From a virus, in the IMG/VR virus record IMGVR_UViG_3300045967_000012, positions 1-33,235 of that record: a stretch of DNA of 33,235 bases, one strand, 5' to 3'. The notes beneath the pieces were generated by a model. It was not told the DNA's origin, did no database searches, and saw only the letters and a program-made list of their open reading frames with translations. The translations under genes were made by a program, and so were the position numbers. Shown here in pieces: positions 1 through 6,869 of this stretch; positions within the stretch are counted from its first letter, which is position 1; every line of letters starts with the position of its first letter.

Positions 1-250
1 TACGGCCCTTTAGGGCGAACCCCTCCCCCTCTGGCTATGTATATACCCACGGTATGATAGTCCTATATAGTGGACAGGCAGGTGTGAGGGGATTATAATA
101 TTATATAATAAAAAAAAAAAAAAAAATAAGAAAGATATACCCAACCCCACACACCCCTCCACAGGAGCCTAAAAAGGTGGGTATCGACATAGGGGGAGTA
201 GGGGGGTTCCTCCTAAGTCGTTCTAACAGAGGCACTTAGCCCGAAAAGTC

Positions 251-305
251 AGGGGAGGATTAGGGAGGAACGAGGGGAGTTTCAGGGGAGAATGAGGGGA
301 GAATC
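251..305 (+). repeat. Five tandem 11-bp G-rich repeats (iteron-like)
   Basis: Units begin at 251, 262, 273, 284 and 295 with an exact 11-base period. Copies 1, 3, 4 and 5 start AGGGGAG and copy 2 starts AGGGAGG; the last two copies differ only in their final base (AGGGGAGAATG, AGGGGAGAATC). One unit is close to one DNA helical turn, so a protein bound to each unit would line up on one face. Four GGGG tracts in the same strand could also form a G-quadruplex. Confidence 0.85.
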
Positions 306-377
306 AGCTATGCAGATGCGATAATATTATGATTTTAAAAGTCTAAAAGTTTCTGACTGTAAAAAATATTATAATCA

Positions 378-472
378 GGATTAGCTATTAAATACTTGCC
401 GTAGGCAAACTATGTTGGATTAGCTAAGGGCGTGGCTTCGCAGCTCGGATTAGCTGACAAAGTGGATTAGCT
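378..472 (+). repeat. Four direct copies of GGATTAGCT
   Basis: Exact copies lie at 378-386, 417-425, 447-455 and 464-472. The start-to-start spacing shrinks from 39 to 30 to 17 bases. Three of the four are followed by A and one by G. They lie in non-coding DNA between the AT-rich palindromes and the terminator of the leftward operon, and look like binding sites for a protein. The protein is not identified. Confidence 0.75.
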
Positions 473-489
473 ATTGGGGGGACTTCCGA

Positions 490-520
490 AAGGAAAAGAC
501 CGAGGGTTGACAACCCCCGG
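490..520 (-). terminator. Rho-independent terminator of the leftward two-gene operon
   Basis: Read leftward, a hairpin at 520-500 (CCG and GGGTT pairing with AACCC and CGG around one A/C mismatch, loop GAC) is followed by a U-rich tail, TCTTTTCCTT at 499-490. It lies 12 bases past the stop codon of the 57-residue gene, where a terminator is expected. Confidence 0.7.
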
Positions 521-531
521 CCTGGGCGAGA

Positions 532-705
532 CTAGCGAGCGACTTGGAACCCCTCGTAACGCCGCGCTTTGTTCTGGTGCGCGGTTACGATAATCTGAAG
601 TGCATCCTCACGAGGGATACCAGCTCGGACCAGAACCGCGATAGCCTTACGCAGTGCGCGGTATTCCGAGAGTGACAGCGAAACGAGATAAACGCCATAG
701 TCCAT
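532..705 (-). CDS. Small hypothetical protein, 57 aa
   Basis: This short frame runs from ATG at 705-703 to TAG at 534-532 and encodes 57 residues beginning MDYGVYLVSLSLSEYRALRK. An AGGAG ribosome site lies just upstream of the ATG on the minus strand (ACAGGAGTATCCTACA before ATG). It is the second gene of a leftward operon behind the 125-residue gene and is followed at once by a terminator, which supports it being real. The predicted product is mostly helical, with a basic C-terminal part (KARRYEGFQVAR). I recognise no family. The position beside the candidate origin would suit a small DNA-binding or regulatory protein, but that is inference from context only. Confidence 0.6.
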   Translation of the reverse strand: MDYGVYLVSLSLSEYRALRKAIAVLVRAGIPREDALQIIVTAHQNKARRYEGFQVAR

Positions 706-742
706 TGTAGGATACTCCTGTTAGTGTGTTGAGTAGTAAGAC

Positions 743-763
743 GGGGGGATATACAGTCCCCCC
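743..763. other. G6/C6 hairpin between the two leftward genes
   Basis: A perfect 7-bp stem (GGGGGGA / TCCCCCC) encloses a 7-base loop. It lies 17 bases past the stop of the 125-residue gene and upstream of the ribosome site of the 57-residue gene. No T run follows on either strand, so it is more likely an RNA stability or attenuation element than a full terminator. Confidence 0.5.
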
Positions 764-779
764 ATCTCAGTAGCGCCGA

Positions 780-1157
780 CTACGCCGAGGGTGCCGTTTC
801 CGACTGTTCCGCCATTGCCGCGAGGGTGGACTCCACCTGTGCGCGAGCAATGTTCTCAGGGATACCCAGACGGATGTAATCCCGAATCATCCGTTCCTTG
901 ATATCTTCCTGAGGCACTTCAGACGGCTTGTGCGGAAGTAGCGCCGACTGATATGCATTGGACCGGGCGTTAGCTTTCAACGCCTCATCCACCATATCTT
1001 TGAGGCTCCACTTCTTTTCCGTCATCACGGCCTGTGCTTCGATATCGTTCTCGGTTTCACGATACTCGAAAGCCTTTTCGACTTTCTTGCCGCGCTCCGA
1101 CTCCACCGGCGAGTCATCGGGAACCTTGAACGTGAACTTGCCGACCAGTGTTTTCAT
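780..1157 (-). CDS. Hypothetical charged protein, 125 aa
   Basis: The start chosen is ATG at 1157-1155 because AGAGG lies five bases upstream of it. A GTG two codons earlier falls inside that ribosome site and is less likely. The protein is rich in charged residues. An N-terminal strand-like stretch (MKTLVGKFTFKVPDD) is followed by an acidic and basic middle and a long C-terminal helix region (residues about 85-118, EDIKERMIRDYIRLGIPENI). No catalytic motif or family is recognisable. It is the first gene of a leftward transcript from the promoter at 1202-1229, next to the repeat-rich region, so an early regulatory or replication-accessory role is possible. I would not assign a function. Confidence 0.75.
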   Translation of the reverse strand: MKTLVGKFTFKVPDDSPVESERGKKVEKAFEYRETENDIEAQAVMTEKKWSLKDMVDEALKANARSNAYQSALLPHKPSEVPQEDIKERMIRDYIRLGIPENIARAQVESTLAAMAEQSETAPSA

Positions 1158-1201
1158 ACTCACCTCTGTTAGTCGCCCGCGTCATGCGAGCGTATGACCA
1201 T

Positions 1202-1229
1202 ACTATAGCAGGTGCCGTGCCAGTGTCAA
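1202..1229 (-). promoter_or_regulatory. Leftward sigma70 promoter with extended -10
   Basis: On the minus strand a consensus -35 TTGACA (1229-1224) is separated by 16 bases from TATAGT (1207-1202), and TGC directly precedes the -10 (extended -10). Transcription would begin near 1195 and read the 125- and 57-residue genes. Confidence 0.8.
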
Positions 1230-1480
1230 GCCCTGTGAACATTGGGCTTTCGCATGGTAGCTATACGAATAGTCCGCCTATCGTCAACCTTTAGTTTACT
1301 TTTCTCGTGTTTCGAGGGACTTCTCGTAAACCATTGATACGTAAGGGGATATAGTCCTCGTGGCGAGCCTCATAGCTGGCACGAAAATTGCGTGGTATCG
1401 TAATCATTTGTTTTTGTATAAGAATATAAATGGGTCCCCTATTTTGTGGAAGAACCTAATATTATATACAAAAAGAAAAG

Positions 1481-1509
1481 TTGACTTTCAGTCGAATCCA
1501 TGCTATACT
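1481..1509 (+). promoter_or_regulatory. Rightward sigma70 promoter of the late operon
   Basis: TTGACT at 1481-1486, a 17-base spacer and TATACT at 1504-1509, preceded by TGC (1501-1503, extended -10). The architecture mirrors the leftward promoter. Start of transcription would be near 1516, giving a leader of about 75 bases before the first late gene. It is the only clear + strand promoter I found. Confidence 0.8.
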
Positions 1510-1530
1510 GATTCCATACGGGGCGACTGA

Positions 1531-1569
1531 ACTTTCAGATAATATTGAAAAATATTATTGTCTGAGAGT
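1531..1569 (+). promoter_or_regulatory. Leader RNA hairpin with GAAA tetraloop
   Basis: An 8-bp AT stem (ATAATATT / AATATTAT) is closed by the GNRA loop GAAA. Below a TGT bulge, a second 8-bp stem pairs ACTTTCAG with CTGAGAGT, with one wobble pair. It lies wholly in the 5' leader between the promoter and the first late gene. There is no T run after it, so a stabilising or regulatory role is more likely than termination. Confidence 0.7.
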
Positions 1570-1589
1570 CCCTACAAGGGGAAAGGTGT

Positions 1590-1811
1590 ATGCCTACAGG
1601 AACAGCAACAATCACGGCTAAATCTGGACCGTCTATCCAGAATACTGCTCTCCCCTTAACGGGAGTAACACTAGTAACATATGACGTGGATAGAAACGTG
1701 CTGTTCGTTCAGCAGGGTTCTGCACGTCCTATCAAGGAATTTGATTTGACTGGTGTTACTACTGCAACTATCACCATTAGCGGTGGCAACTTCGCATTCG
1801 TGGTGTCGTAA
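1590..1811 (+). CDS. Small beta-rich phage protein, 73 aa
   Basis: First gene of the late operon. AAGGGG at 1576-1581 lies eight bases before the ATG. The sequence alternates short hydrophobic strands with T/S/G turns (MPTGTATITAKSGP, then EFDLTGVTTATITISGGNFAF) and has no helix-rich region, signal peptide or cysteine. Very small proteins of this style recur in the operon next to capsid genes, so a small virion surface or decoration protein is plausible. I do not recognise a named family and no enzymatic motif is visible. It is followed five bases later by the small terminase gene. Confidence 0.7.
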   Translation: MPTGTATITAKSGPSIQNTALPLTGVTLVTYDVDRNVLFVQQGSARPIKEFDLTGVTTATITISGGNFAFVVS

Positions 1812-1816
1812 CTATC

Positions 1817-2383
1817 ATGCCGATGGGAATCGTATCGGACGAGGATTTCAAAAAGGAGAGGGATAATTCTTCTCCTGATAGACGTCCTCTGGAAAAACCA
1901 TCGGCTGTAGTTGTCGATACAACTAGAGGACGAGGAGTCGGTAACGTAGAAGTCCCGGATAGTCTGCGAAAGATTATTGGAGAAACTTCCGTTACCGACG
2001 GTCCCGCTGAAGCTACACAGTTAGCTGCTAATTTCGGAATATCTCGTTCGTCTGTATCAGCGTATGCTAATGGTGCAACATCGACTGCATCTTACGATGA
2101 TACACCGAACAAGAATATTATTAAAGAAGCGAGAGAGAAGATAAGCCGTAAGGCGCGTGGGAAATTAATGCTTGCTTTGCGAAGTCTTACTCCTGAAGCT
2201 ATCGCTATGGCGAAGGCTAAGGATATCGCAGGCATTGCGAAAGATATGTCCGCTGTCATACGTTCGATGGAGGAGAAATCCTCTCACGATGATAGTGGAC
2301 CTAAAGGTCCAACCTTCATATTCTATAGTCCTCAAACTCGTAAAGAAGAAACGTTTGACGTGGTGTTCACCAGAGAGGGATAG
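1817..2383 (+). CDS. terS: Terminase small subunit (probable)
   Basis: The 188-residue product would recognise phage DNA and hand it to the large terminase for packaging. Residues about 63-86 form a helix-turn-helix-like segment (PAEATQLAANFGISRSSVSA). Residues 97-155 are a helical, charged oligomerisation-type region rich in A, K and E. The C-terminal tail (GPTFIFYSPQTRKEETFDVV) would suit contact with the large subunit or portal. Size, HTH and position upstream of the large subunit all fit. No good ribosome site precedes ATG 1817 or ATG 1823, so translation is probably coupled to the upstream gene. The assignment rests on context and the HTH, not on a sequence match. Confidence 0.7.
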   Translation: MPMGIVSDEDFKKERDNSSPDRRPLEKPSAVVVDTTRGRGVGNVEVPDSLRKIIGETSVTDGPAEATQLAANFGISRSSVSAYANGATSTASYDDTPNKNIIKEAREKISRKARGKLMLALRSLTPEAIAMAKAKDIAGIAKDMSAVIRSMEEKSSHDDSGPKGPTFIFYSPQTRKEETFDVVFTREG

Positions 2384-2617
2384 ATGCCCCTACTTGAAAC
2401 GTTATCCCCTGGTCCGAACTACTCGTTGACACAGAATCAGGTATACTGTCTACCTGCATCAACTGTGTTCATCATTGCTAATGAAGCTATCGAGTTCTCA
2501 ATGAATGTCGGTAGTGGATTCGCAGCAGTAGCGGCATCATCTACGGGATTCCAAAGCTCGTGGCCCTACTGTCGCGCAACGACTACAACGGCGAAGGTTT
2601 CAGTTAAGAGGTATTAA
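2384..2617 (+). CDS. Small beta-rich phage protein, 77 aa
   Basis: The ATG directly follows the TAG of the small terminase gene, so the two are translationally coupled. The protein is uncharged in the middle and rich in S, T, A and V (VYCLPASTVFIIANEAIEFS, then TTTTAKVSVKRY). It has two cysteines and a basic end. It resembles other short beta-strand proteins of this operon in composition and could be a minor head or decoration protein. No family is recognised. The hydrophobic patch at residues 20-33 is too polar and short for a firm membrane call. Confidence 0.65.
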   Translation: MPLLETLSPGPNYSLTQNQVYCLPASTVFIIANEAIEFSMNVGSGFAAVAASSTGFQSSWPYCRATTTTAKVSVKRY

Positions 2618-2618
2618 C

Positions 2619-2753
2619 ATGCTGACTCCCTTTAGCCTGCTTCTTCTAATCGTAGTCATCCTGGCAGTCTACGATTTGATTTACAACCCTGCGACTAAAC
2701 TAGCTGACGTTTGTATTATTCTCCTCGTAGTCTTTCTGTTGTTGATGCGATGA
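2619..2753 (+). CDS. Two-helix membrane microprotein, holin-like, 44 aa
   Basis: A short frame from ATG 2619 to TGA 2753 encodes 44 residues. AAGAGG lies seven bases before the ATG. Two strongly hydrophobic segments (residues about 5-20, FSLLLLIVVILAVYDLI, and 31-43, VCIILLVVFLLLM) are joined by a short polar loop (NPATKLAD), giving a hairpin in the inner membrane. Small two-span proteins of this design include holins, but the length is at the lower limit for known ones. Its TGA overlaps the ATG of the following lipoprotein gene (ATGA), so the two are probably translated together and may act together at the envelope. Confidence 0.65.
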   Translation: MLTPFSLLLLIVVILAVYDLIYNPATKLADVCIILLVVFLLLMR

Positions 2754-3052
2754 GAATTATTCTTCTACTATCGCTTCTCGTGTCCGGTTGTGCAACCACA
2801 TGGTCACAACTAGGATATGAGAAGGTCGGTCCAGTAGAAGCTGAGATATGGCGTAATAACAAGACCGGCTCCTGTGAGAGACGAGTCTATCTAGATTCAA
2901 TGTATTTCCATACTGTGGTGAACTGTGATGATTACAAGGCGAGAATTACTCAAGATGTTCGCGGCTACGCCTTTCCTAGTGACAAGCGCGAGGCCGAAAC
3001 TAAGTCCATCTCCAGAAGTAATACAAGAACGATTTCAGATGGCATTCGATAA
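2750..3052 (+). CDS. Predicted lipoprotein, 100 aa
   Basis: The start is ATG 2750, overlapping the stop of the membrane microprotein. An upstream in-frame TTG would bury the signal sequence and is rejected. MRIILLLSLLVSGC is a textbook lipoprotein signal with lipobox LVSGC, cleaved before Cys14. The mature part is about 87 residues, polar, with two further cysteines (SCERR, VNCDD) and a basic, serine-rich tail. Together with the preceding two-span protein it could form a lysis pair (holin plus outer-membrane spanin-like lipoprotein) or a superinfection-exclusion lipoprotein. It lacks the proline-rich composition of Rz1, so I leave the function open. Confidence 0.7.
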   Translation: MRIILLLSLLVSGCATTWSQLGYEKVGPVEAEIWRNNKTGSCERRVYLDSMYFHTVVNCDDYKARITQDVRGYAFPSDKREAETKSISRSNTRTISDGIR

Positions 3053-4742
3053 AGGGTTCTGGAAACCCAATAAGAAACAGGAACTATTCCTCTCCTTACC
3101 GAATTCCATCTTTGAGGGATTCTACGGAGGGGGTAACGCTTCTGGTAAGTCGGACGTTCTACTAGTCTACGGACTAATACATCGTTGGCATGAGAACCCA
3201 AAGTTCAAACAGGTTTTCATGCGGCGAACTTATCCTGAACTAAAGAATGAAATAGTTCCCCGAAGTCAGGAGATATATCCGAAGTTCGGGGCAGTATTCA
3301 ATAAGACTGATATGTGTTGGCGGTTTCCGCGTCCTGATGAGATTGGCGGTTCAGGCGCGAGGACTGGAGCACACATATTCTTAGGGCATTGCGAGACTGA
3401 AGATGATGCTCATAAATACGACTCAATGGAAATTAATCTCTTTACTCCCGACGAACTTACGACCTTTACTGAATTTATATATCTACATATCGGATTCACC
3501 CGAGTCCGAACTAGCGACTCAAATCTTCCTGCAATCATTAGGGCCGCAGGAATGCCCGGAGGAATCGGGCACACATTTGTTAAGAAAAGATTCATTGCTC
3601 CCTACCCTGCTGGTGGAAAGGTTATTGTCGGAAAAGGAAACGTAAAGCGATTCTACGTCCATTCGACAGTAAGTGATAACCCACACGCGGATAAGGAGTA
3701 TAGCGCAAGACTTGATGGTATTCCTAGTGAGGCCGAACGAAAAGCGAGGAAGTTCGGTGATTGGGATGCTTATCAGGGTCAAGTATTCGATGAGTTCCGG
3801 GATAGACTATATCCTGATGAACCCGATAATGCGCTACACGTAATACAGCCGTTCGATATTCCATCGTGGTGGCCCCGAATGTTTATCGGAGATTGGGGCT
3901 TCGCTGCGATGACCTATATGGGATATTACGCTATATCCCCTGCTAAGCGAATGTTCCTGTATCGTGAACGTTACTGGCTCAAGACTAAGATTGAAACTTG
4001 GGCACCCGAAGTGAAGGCTGACATTGAGCGAGAACAACCAAGAGTTATCAAGTTCTGTCAGTCCGTCGGACAGGAACGCGGGCAGGAACACACTATACAA
4101 CAACAAATCGAAACTGCAATTGGCAGACCTATCGAACTATCTGTTAATAGTCCTGGGTCAAGAATTAGCGGAAAGCTACTACTTCACGAATATCTCAGGT
4201 GGAAACCGAAGCCAATAGTTCCACCTTCTGATATGCCAGTATATTCGGAGGAATATGCCATGTGGCTACTCCGAAATAAAGGCATGATTGATTACAAGAA
4301 TTATCTCGCACTATTCGACCCTCCTGAACCGGAGAGTAATATACCGAAATTGCAGATATTCCTGTGTGATGTTCACAAGATAAGTCACGAGGAATGTTCT
4401 AACTGTTGTCCGCTAATGATTGAATCTATTAAAGCCTGTAACTATGATAAGGCTACTAAAGAAGGGAAGCCTGCTGAGGACGTTGCTCAGTTTGCTGGTG
4501 ACGACCCTTACGATGATATTCGTTACGCTTGCGACTCAGCGGAACGATATTTTGAAACAGCAGCCCAAGAATTTGCAAAAGTTCAGAAGCAGGCTGAATT
4601 AACACAAGCACTAGCGAATAGTCAGGATTGGACAGCCTTCTATCGAAATGCAAGGAAACTAGAATCTACTGAAAGACCTATGCAAGCAGTTTCACGCTTT
4701 CATAGAGCAGGTAGTAATCGTTCTAGGAGATGGGGACGATAG
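3039..4742 (+). CDS. terL: Terminase large subunit
   Basis: This is the ATP-driven packaging motor and nuclease that fills the capsid through the portal. With ATG 3039 as residue 1, the Walker A motif GGNASGKS is at 31-38 and Walker B with the catalytic Glu (NLFTPDE) ends at 139. The RNase-H-like nuclease starts with FIGDWG (Asp 285), and the C-terminal acidic motif DDPYDDIRYA lies near 488-497. Length (567 aa) is normal. The frame stays open upstream to ATG 2928. Starting there would add 37 residues beginning with a Tat-like MITRRELLKMF and overlap the lipoprotein gene by 125 bases. Neither start has a good ribosome site. I prefer 3039 because it overlaps by only 14 bases. The tail (570-605 of the long form) is basic. 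Confidence 0.93.
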   Translation: MAFDKGFWKPNKKQELFLSLPNSIFEGFYGGGNASGKSDVLLVYGLIHRWHENPKFKQVFMRRTYPELKNEIVPRSQEIYPKFGAVFNKTDMCWRFPRPDEIGGSGARTGAHIFLGHCETEDDAHKYDSMEINLFTPDELTTFTEFIYLHIGFTRVRTSDSNLPAIIRAAGMPGGIGHTFVKKRFIAPYPAGGKVIVGKGNVKRFYVHSTVSDNPHADKEYSARLDGIPSEAERKARKFGDWDAYQGQVFDEFRDRLYPDEPDNALHVIQPFDIPSWWPRMFIGDWGFAAMTYMGYYAISPAKRMFLYRERYWLKTKIETWAPEVKADIEREQPRVIKFCQSVGQERGQEHTIQQQIETAIGRPIELSVNSPGSRISGKLLLHEYLRWKPKPIVPPSDMPVYSEEYAMWLLRNKGMIDYKNYLALFDPPEPESNIPKLQIFLCDVHKISHEECSNCCPLMIESIKACNYDKATKEGKPAEDVAQFAGDDPYDDIRYACDSAERYFETAAQEFAKVQKQAELTQALANSQDWTAFYRNARKLESTERPMQAVSRFHRAGSNRSRRWGR

Positions 4743-6869
4743 ATGCCTAGATTAAACCAGCTTGGCGAAGTCGCAATGGGTATTGCTGGAATCCAGGGGT
4801 CTATTAATCTTCAGCTAATCCCAGATAGTTTTGGTCCATACTGGGTTACTAACGAAACCGCTATCTTTTTCCAGCCTTCCATAAACGCTCTTACTCTCTA
4901 CGATAAAGTTTCTGGTGGTAGAAGTCCTGTTAATCCGCCTTGGCCCGCGAATGATTATCGCGCCGGTGGAGGAAATTGGTGTGCATGGGCTAATCTACCA
5001 GGAATAGGATTGTTCGCTCCTAATCTTCATCTTCCAGAAGCAGGATTACTGGATGTTGGACCTGATGGAGCAATAGGATATAAGCCTGTCTATCAATCTG
5101 ATAGGGGCGGAGATGTCCTAGAACTAAATGGAGAGGTTTGGAACCTTACTCCATCTGATGTAGTATACGATTTACAACTACTCGGCGGTAAGCGTGCAAT
5201 CTACCGCAATGAATTTCATCAAATCAAGACAGTAAATATTCCTCCATGCATTCAAATCGGTTCAGTGTGGAGGCCAAGAGCTTCATTCATTAATGGTGAA
5301 TGGTGGGTATGCTACTTCTCATCGGAGAAAGGCGTAATTCTCCATCCATTCAATTCAACTGTTGGATATGTTATCGTTCCTCCGGGAATAGATGCATTCC
5401 AACACGATATGATTGCACTAGGAAATACTGCTAAAATCTGCTGGTCTGCGCGTGCAGGAGAATTGCCAGTAGATTATCGTGAAAGACTAATTGATGTAAC
5501 TACTGAGCCAAGACAAGAACTCAAGGCTTCTACTGGAGTAATCGTTAGACTAGATAGACCTCACTGGTTAGGTGGCTTTACTGGTAAACCTGGCGTTCTC
5601 GGTGGATGGGACACTAATGATGACCCTCCAGAATTTCGAGATGTTCATGCCCTACCGGGAAATGGATATCTCGATGTTCCAACGTCTACGTTTTACAACA
5701 AAAGAGACCAACCCGTAGGTTCTTTTATTCACAGTCAGCCCGGATGGACTGTGGAAACAATGGAAGAAGCTGCTAGAAATAGTCAGTTTCCTCCTATTTG
5801 TTATTGGGACTCACGTAGATGGCCGCGTTGGCCTAATCTTCCTGCTAACTCTTGGCTGTGCATACAAGCATATTGTGGACGTAGTGAACCTTTCGCTGCT
5901 TTTGAAGCAGATATTAGGTCACTACTTTCAGAAATAACCCAACTTAAACCAAGTCAGTTGATTGCTCTCGTTGACCAGTCTTATTGGCAGACACCTACCA
6001 ATAATCTGACCGACGATTTGAGCGCACTGATTCCAATTTTCTCACGATTGGCGAAGGACTATCCGAAAGTTATCGCCACTATTCCTTTTAACTTCAATGG
6101 ACGATTCAATGGGATGCAAAATCATCCTGAGATTCGTCCGTTATGGGAACAATTCGCAGCCGGTATTACAGGAGAACCTAACGTGGCAAATCCACAGCTT
6201 CCTGCTGATGTTTGTGCTGCAATTCATGCCGAACGCGGTAAGTATGGTCCTTCTCCTAACAGTTCAGAACTGTGCAAAATTCTAAACGATGCTGCATGGT
6301 CCTGTGGTCAGGGTGCAGATATCGGAGTTAACCGTAAGGACTTTGGGAATCACGTAGAAAGTCCCGAACGTCCTGAAGTTGGCAAAATTGCCAGTGATAT
6401 CATTCATCGCAAATCAGACAACATGATTTGGGATGTATTGGTAGCTGCTGGCGATGGTGGCCCTGCTACTCCTAACTGTGGTGAAGCATTAGGAGAAATG
6501 ACTGATTCTCGTAGGCCGTGGGTTAAACCACAACAGCCTCCTGATACACCTGACCCAGAACCAGTAGGTGTTACTATTTTCTACAATGACCCTGTTGCAA
6601 GACGTTCAGACCCGTTCGGCTGTCTCATTAAGTTTGAGATAGCTAGTGCAAGACCCATTACGAGAGCTGAATTTTATTGCGAGGGTAATGGAGAGAATCC
6701 CGTCGCTATTGAATACCCAGTGGGGCCGGGATTTGATGGTAGGTATATCCGTCAAATCGGTGTCAAATTCACTGTTAATGGCGTTTGGACCCTGAAAGTT
6801 AAGGGTTGGAACGACCAGGGACAGGTAGGAGAATCTGACGGAACTCATCGAGTAGAAGTAACATTCTAA
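4743..6869 (+). CDS. Multidomain virion protein, 708 aa, unknown function
   Basis: The ATG abuts the TAG of terL. Residues about 1-275 are strand- and aromatic-rich with WD/GEWW-type blades, as in propeller or beta-sandwich virion proteins. Residues 340-480 alternate hydrophobic strands and helices, with motifs such as ICYWDSRRWPRWP and QLIALVDQSYW, as in a TIM-barrel or hydrolase-like fold. Residues 485-580 hold a small domain ending MIWDVLVAAGDGGPATPN, a pattern I have seen in other phage virion or lysin-associated proteins. A proline linker (598-606) leads to an Ig-like C-terminal domain (607-708). A receptor-binding or cell-wall-acting virion protein is plausible. It is the only candidate here for a carbohydrate-acting enzyme, but no catalytic residue can be named. 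Confidence 0.7.
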   Translation: MPRLNQLGEVAMGIAGIQGSINLQLIPDSFGPYWVTNETAIFFQPSINALTLYDKVSGGRSPVNPPWPANDYRAGGGNWCAWANLPGIGLFAPNLHLPEAGLLDVGPDGAIGYKPVYQSDRGGDVLELNGEVWNLTPSDVVYDLQLLGGKRAIYRNEFHQIKTVNIPPCIQIGSVWRPRASFINGEWWVCYFSSEKGVILHPFNSTVGYVIVPPGIDAFQHDMIALGNTAKICWSARAGELPVDYRERLIDVTTEPRQELKASTGVIVRLDRPHWLGGFTGKPGVLGGWDTNDDPPEFRDVHALPGNGYLDVPTSTFYNKRDQPVGSFIHSQPGWTVETMEEAARNSQFPPICYWDSRRWPRWPNLPANSWLCIQAYCGRSEPFAAFEADIRSLLSEITQLKPSQLIALVDQSYWQTPTNNLTDDLSALIPIFSRLAKDYPKVIATIPFNFNGRFNGMQNHPEIRPLWEQFAAGITGEPNVANPQLPADVCAAIHAERGKYGPSPNSSELCKILNDAAWSCGQGADIGVNRKDFGNHVESPERPEVGKIASDIIHRKSDNMIWDVLVAAGDGGPATPNCGEALGEMTDSRRPWVKPQQPPDTPDPEPVGVTIFYNDPVARRSDPFGCLIKFEIASARPITRAEFYCEGNGENPVAIEYPVGPGFDGRYIRQIGVKFTVNGVWTLKVKGWNDQGQVGESDGTHRVEVTF

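Larger units (their letters stand above)
1..489. other. Non-coding control region, candidate replication origin
   Basis: No convincing reading frame exists on either strand. The stretch contains a run of 17 A at 110-126, a 12-base palindrome (TATAATATTATA, 94-105), G-rich runs on the + strand at 191-207, five tandem 11-base repeats (251-305), a second palindrome (ATAATATTAT, 321-330) and four copies of GGATTAGCT (378-472). The 12-mer GATTATAATATT at 91-102 recurs inverted at 365-376, so the tandem repeats sit between the arms of a long-range inverted repeat. Iterons next to AT-rich DNA are typical of replication origins. That role is inferred here. Packaging or regulatory functions are alternatives. 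Confidence 0.55.
1158..1589. promoter_or_regulatory. Divergent intergenic region
   Basis: This stretch separates the leftward unit from the rightward late operon. It holds the two divergent promoters and the leader hairpin listed separately. The middle part (about 1230-1480) shows no supportable gene. It has a short direct repeat TTCTCGT (about 1293-1328) and an AT-rich segment near 1405-1475 containing another TAATATTATA. Confidence 0.6.

Noticed and set aside
1-20. GCCCTTTAGGGC as a terminator
   Set aside because: A 4-5 bp stem with no T run and no gene visible upstream at the window edge is too weak to call.
110-126. A17 run as a transcript tail or sequencing artefact
   Set aside because: Nothing upstream is a gene ending here. 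The run may be real AT-rich origin DNA, and its exact length is uncertain in any read technology, so no separate claim is made.
370-375. TATAAT as a rightward promoter -10
   Set aside because: No -35 box lies 16-18 bases upstream and no gene follows on that strand before the leftward unit.
507-512. TTGACA as a -35 box
   Set aside because: It is part of the terminator hairpin stem and loop, and no -10 box follows at the right distance.
958-1197. Plus-strand frame of 79 codons opposite the 125-aa leftward gene
   Set aside because: It lies antisense to a gene with promoter and ribosome site, and lacks both itself.
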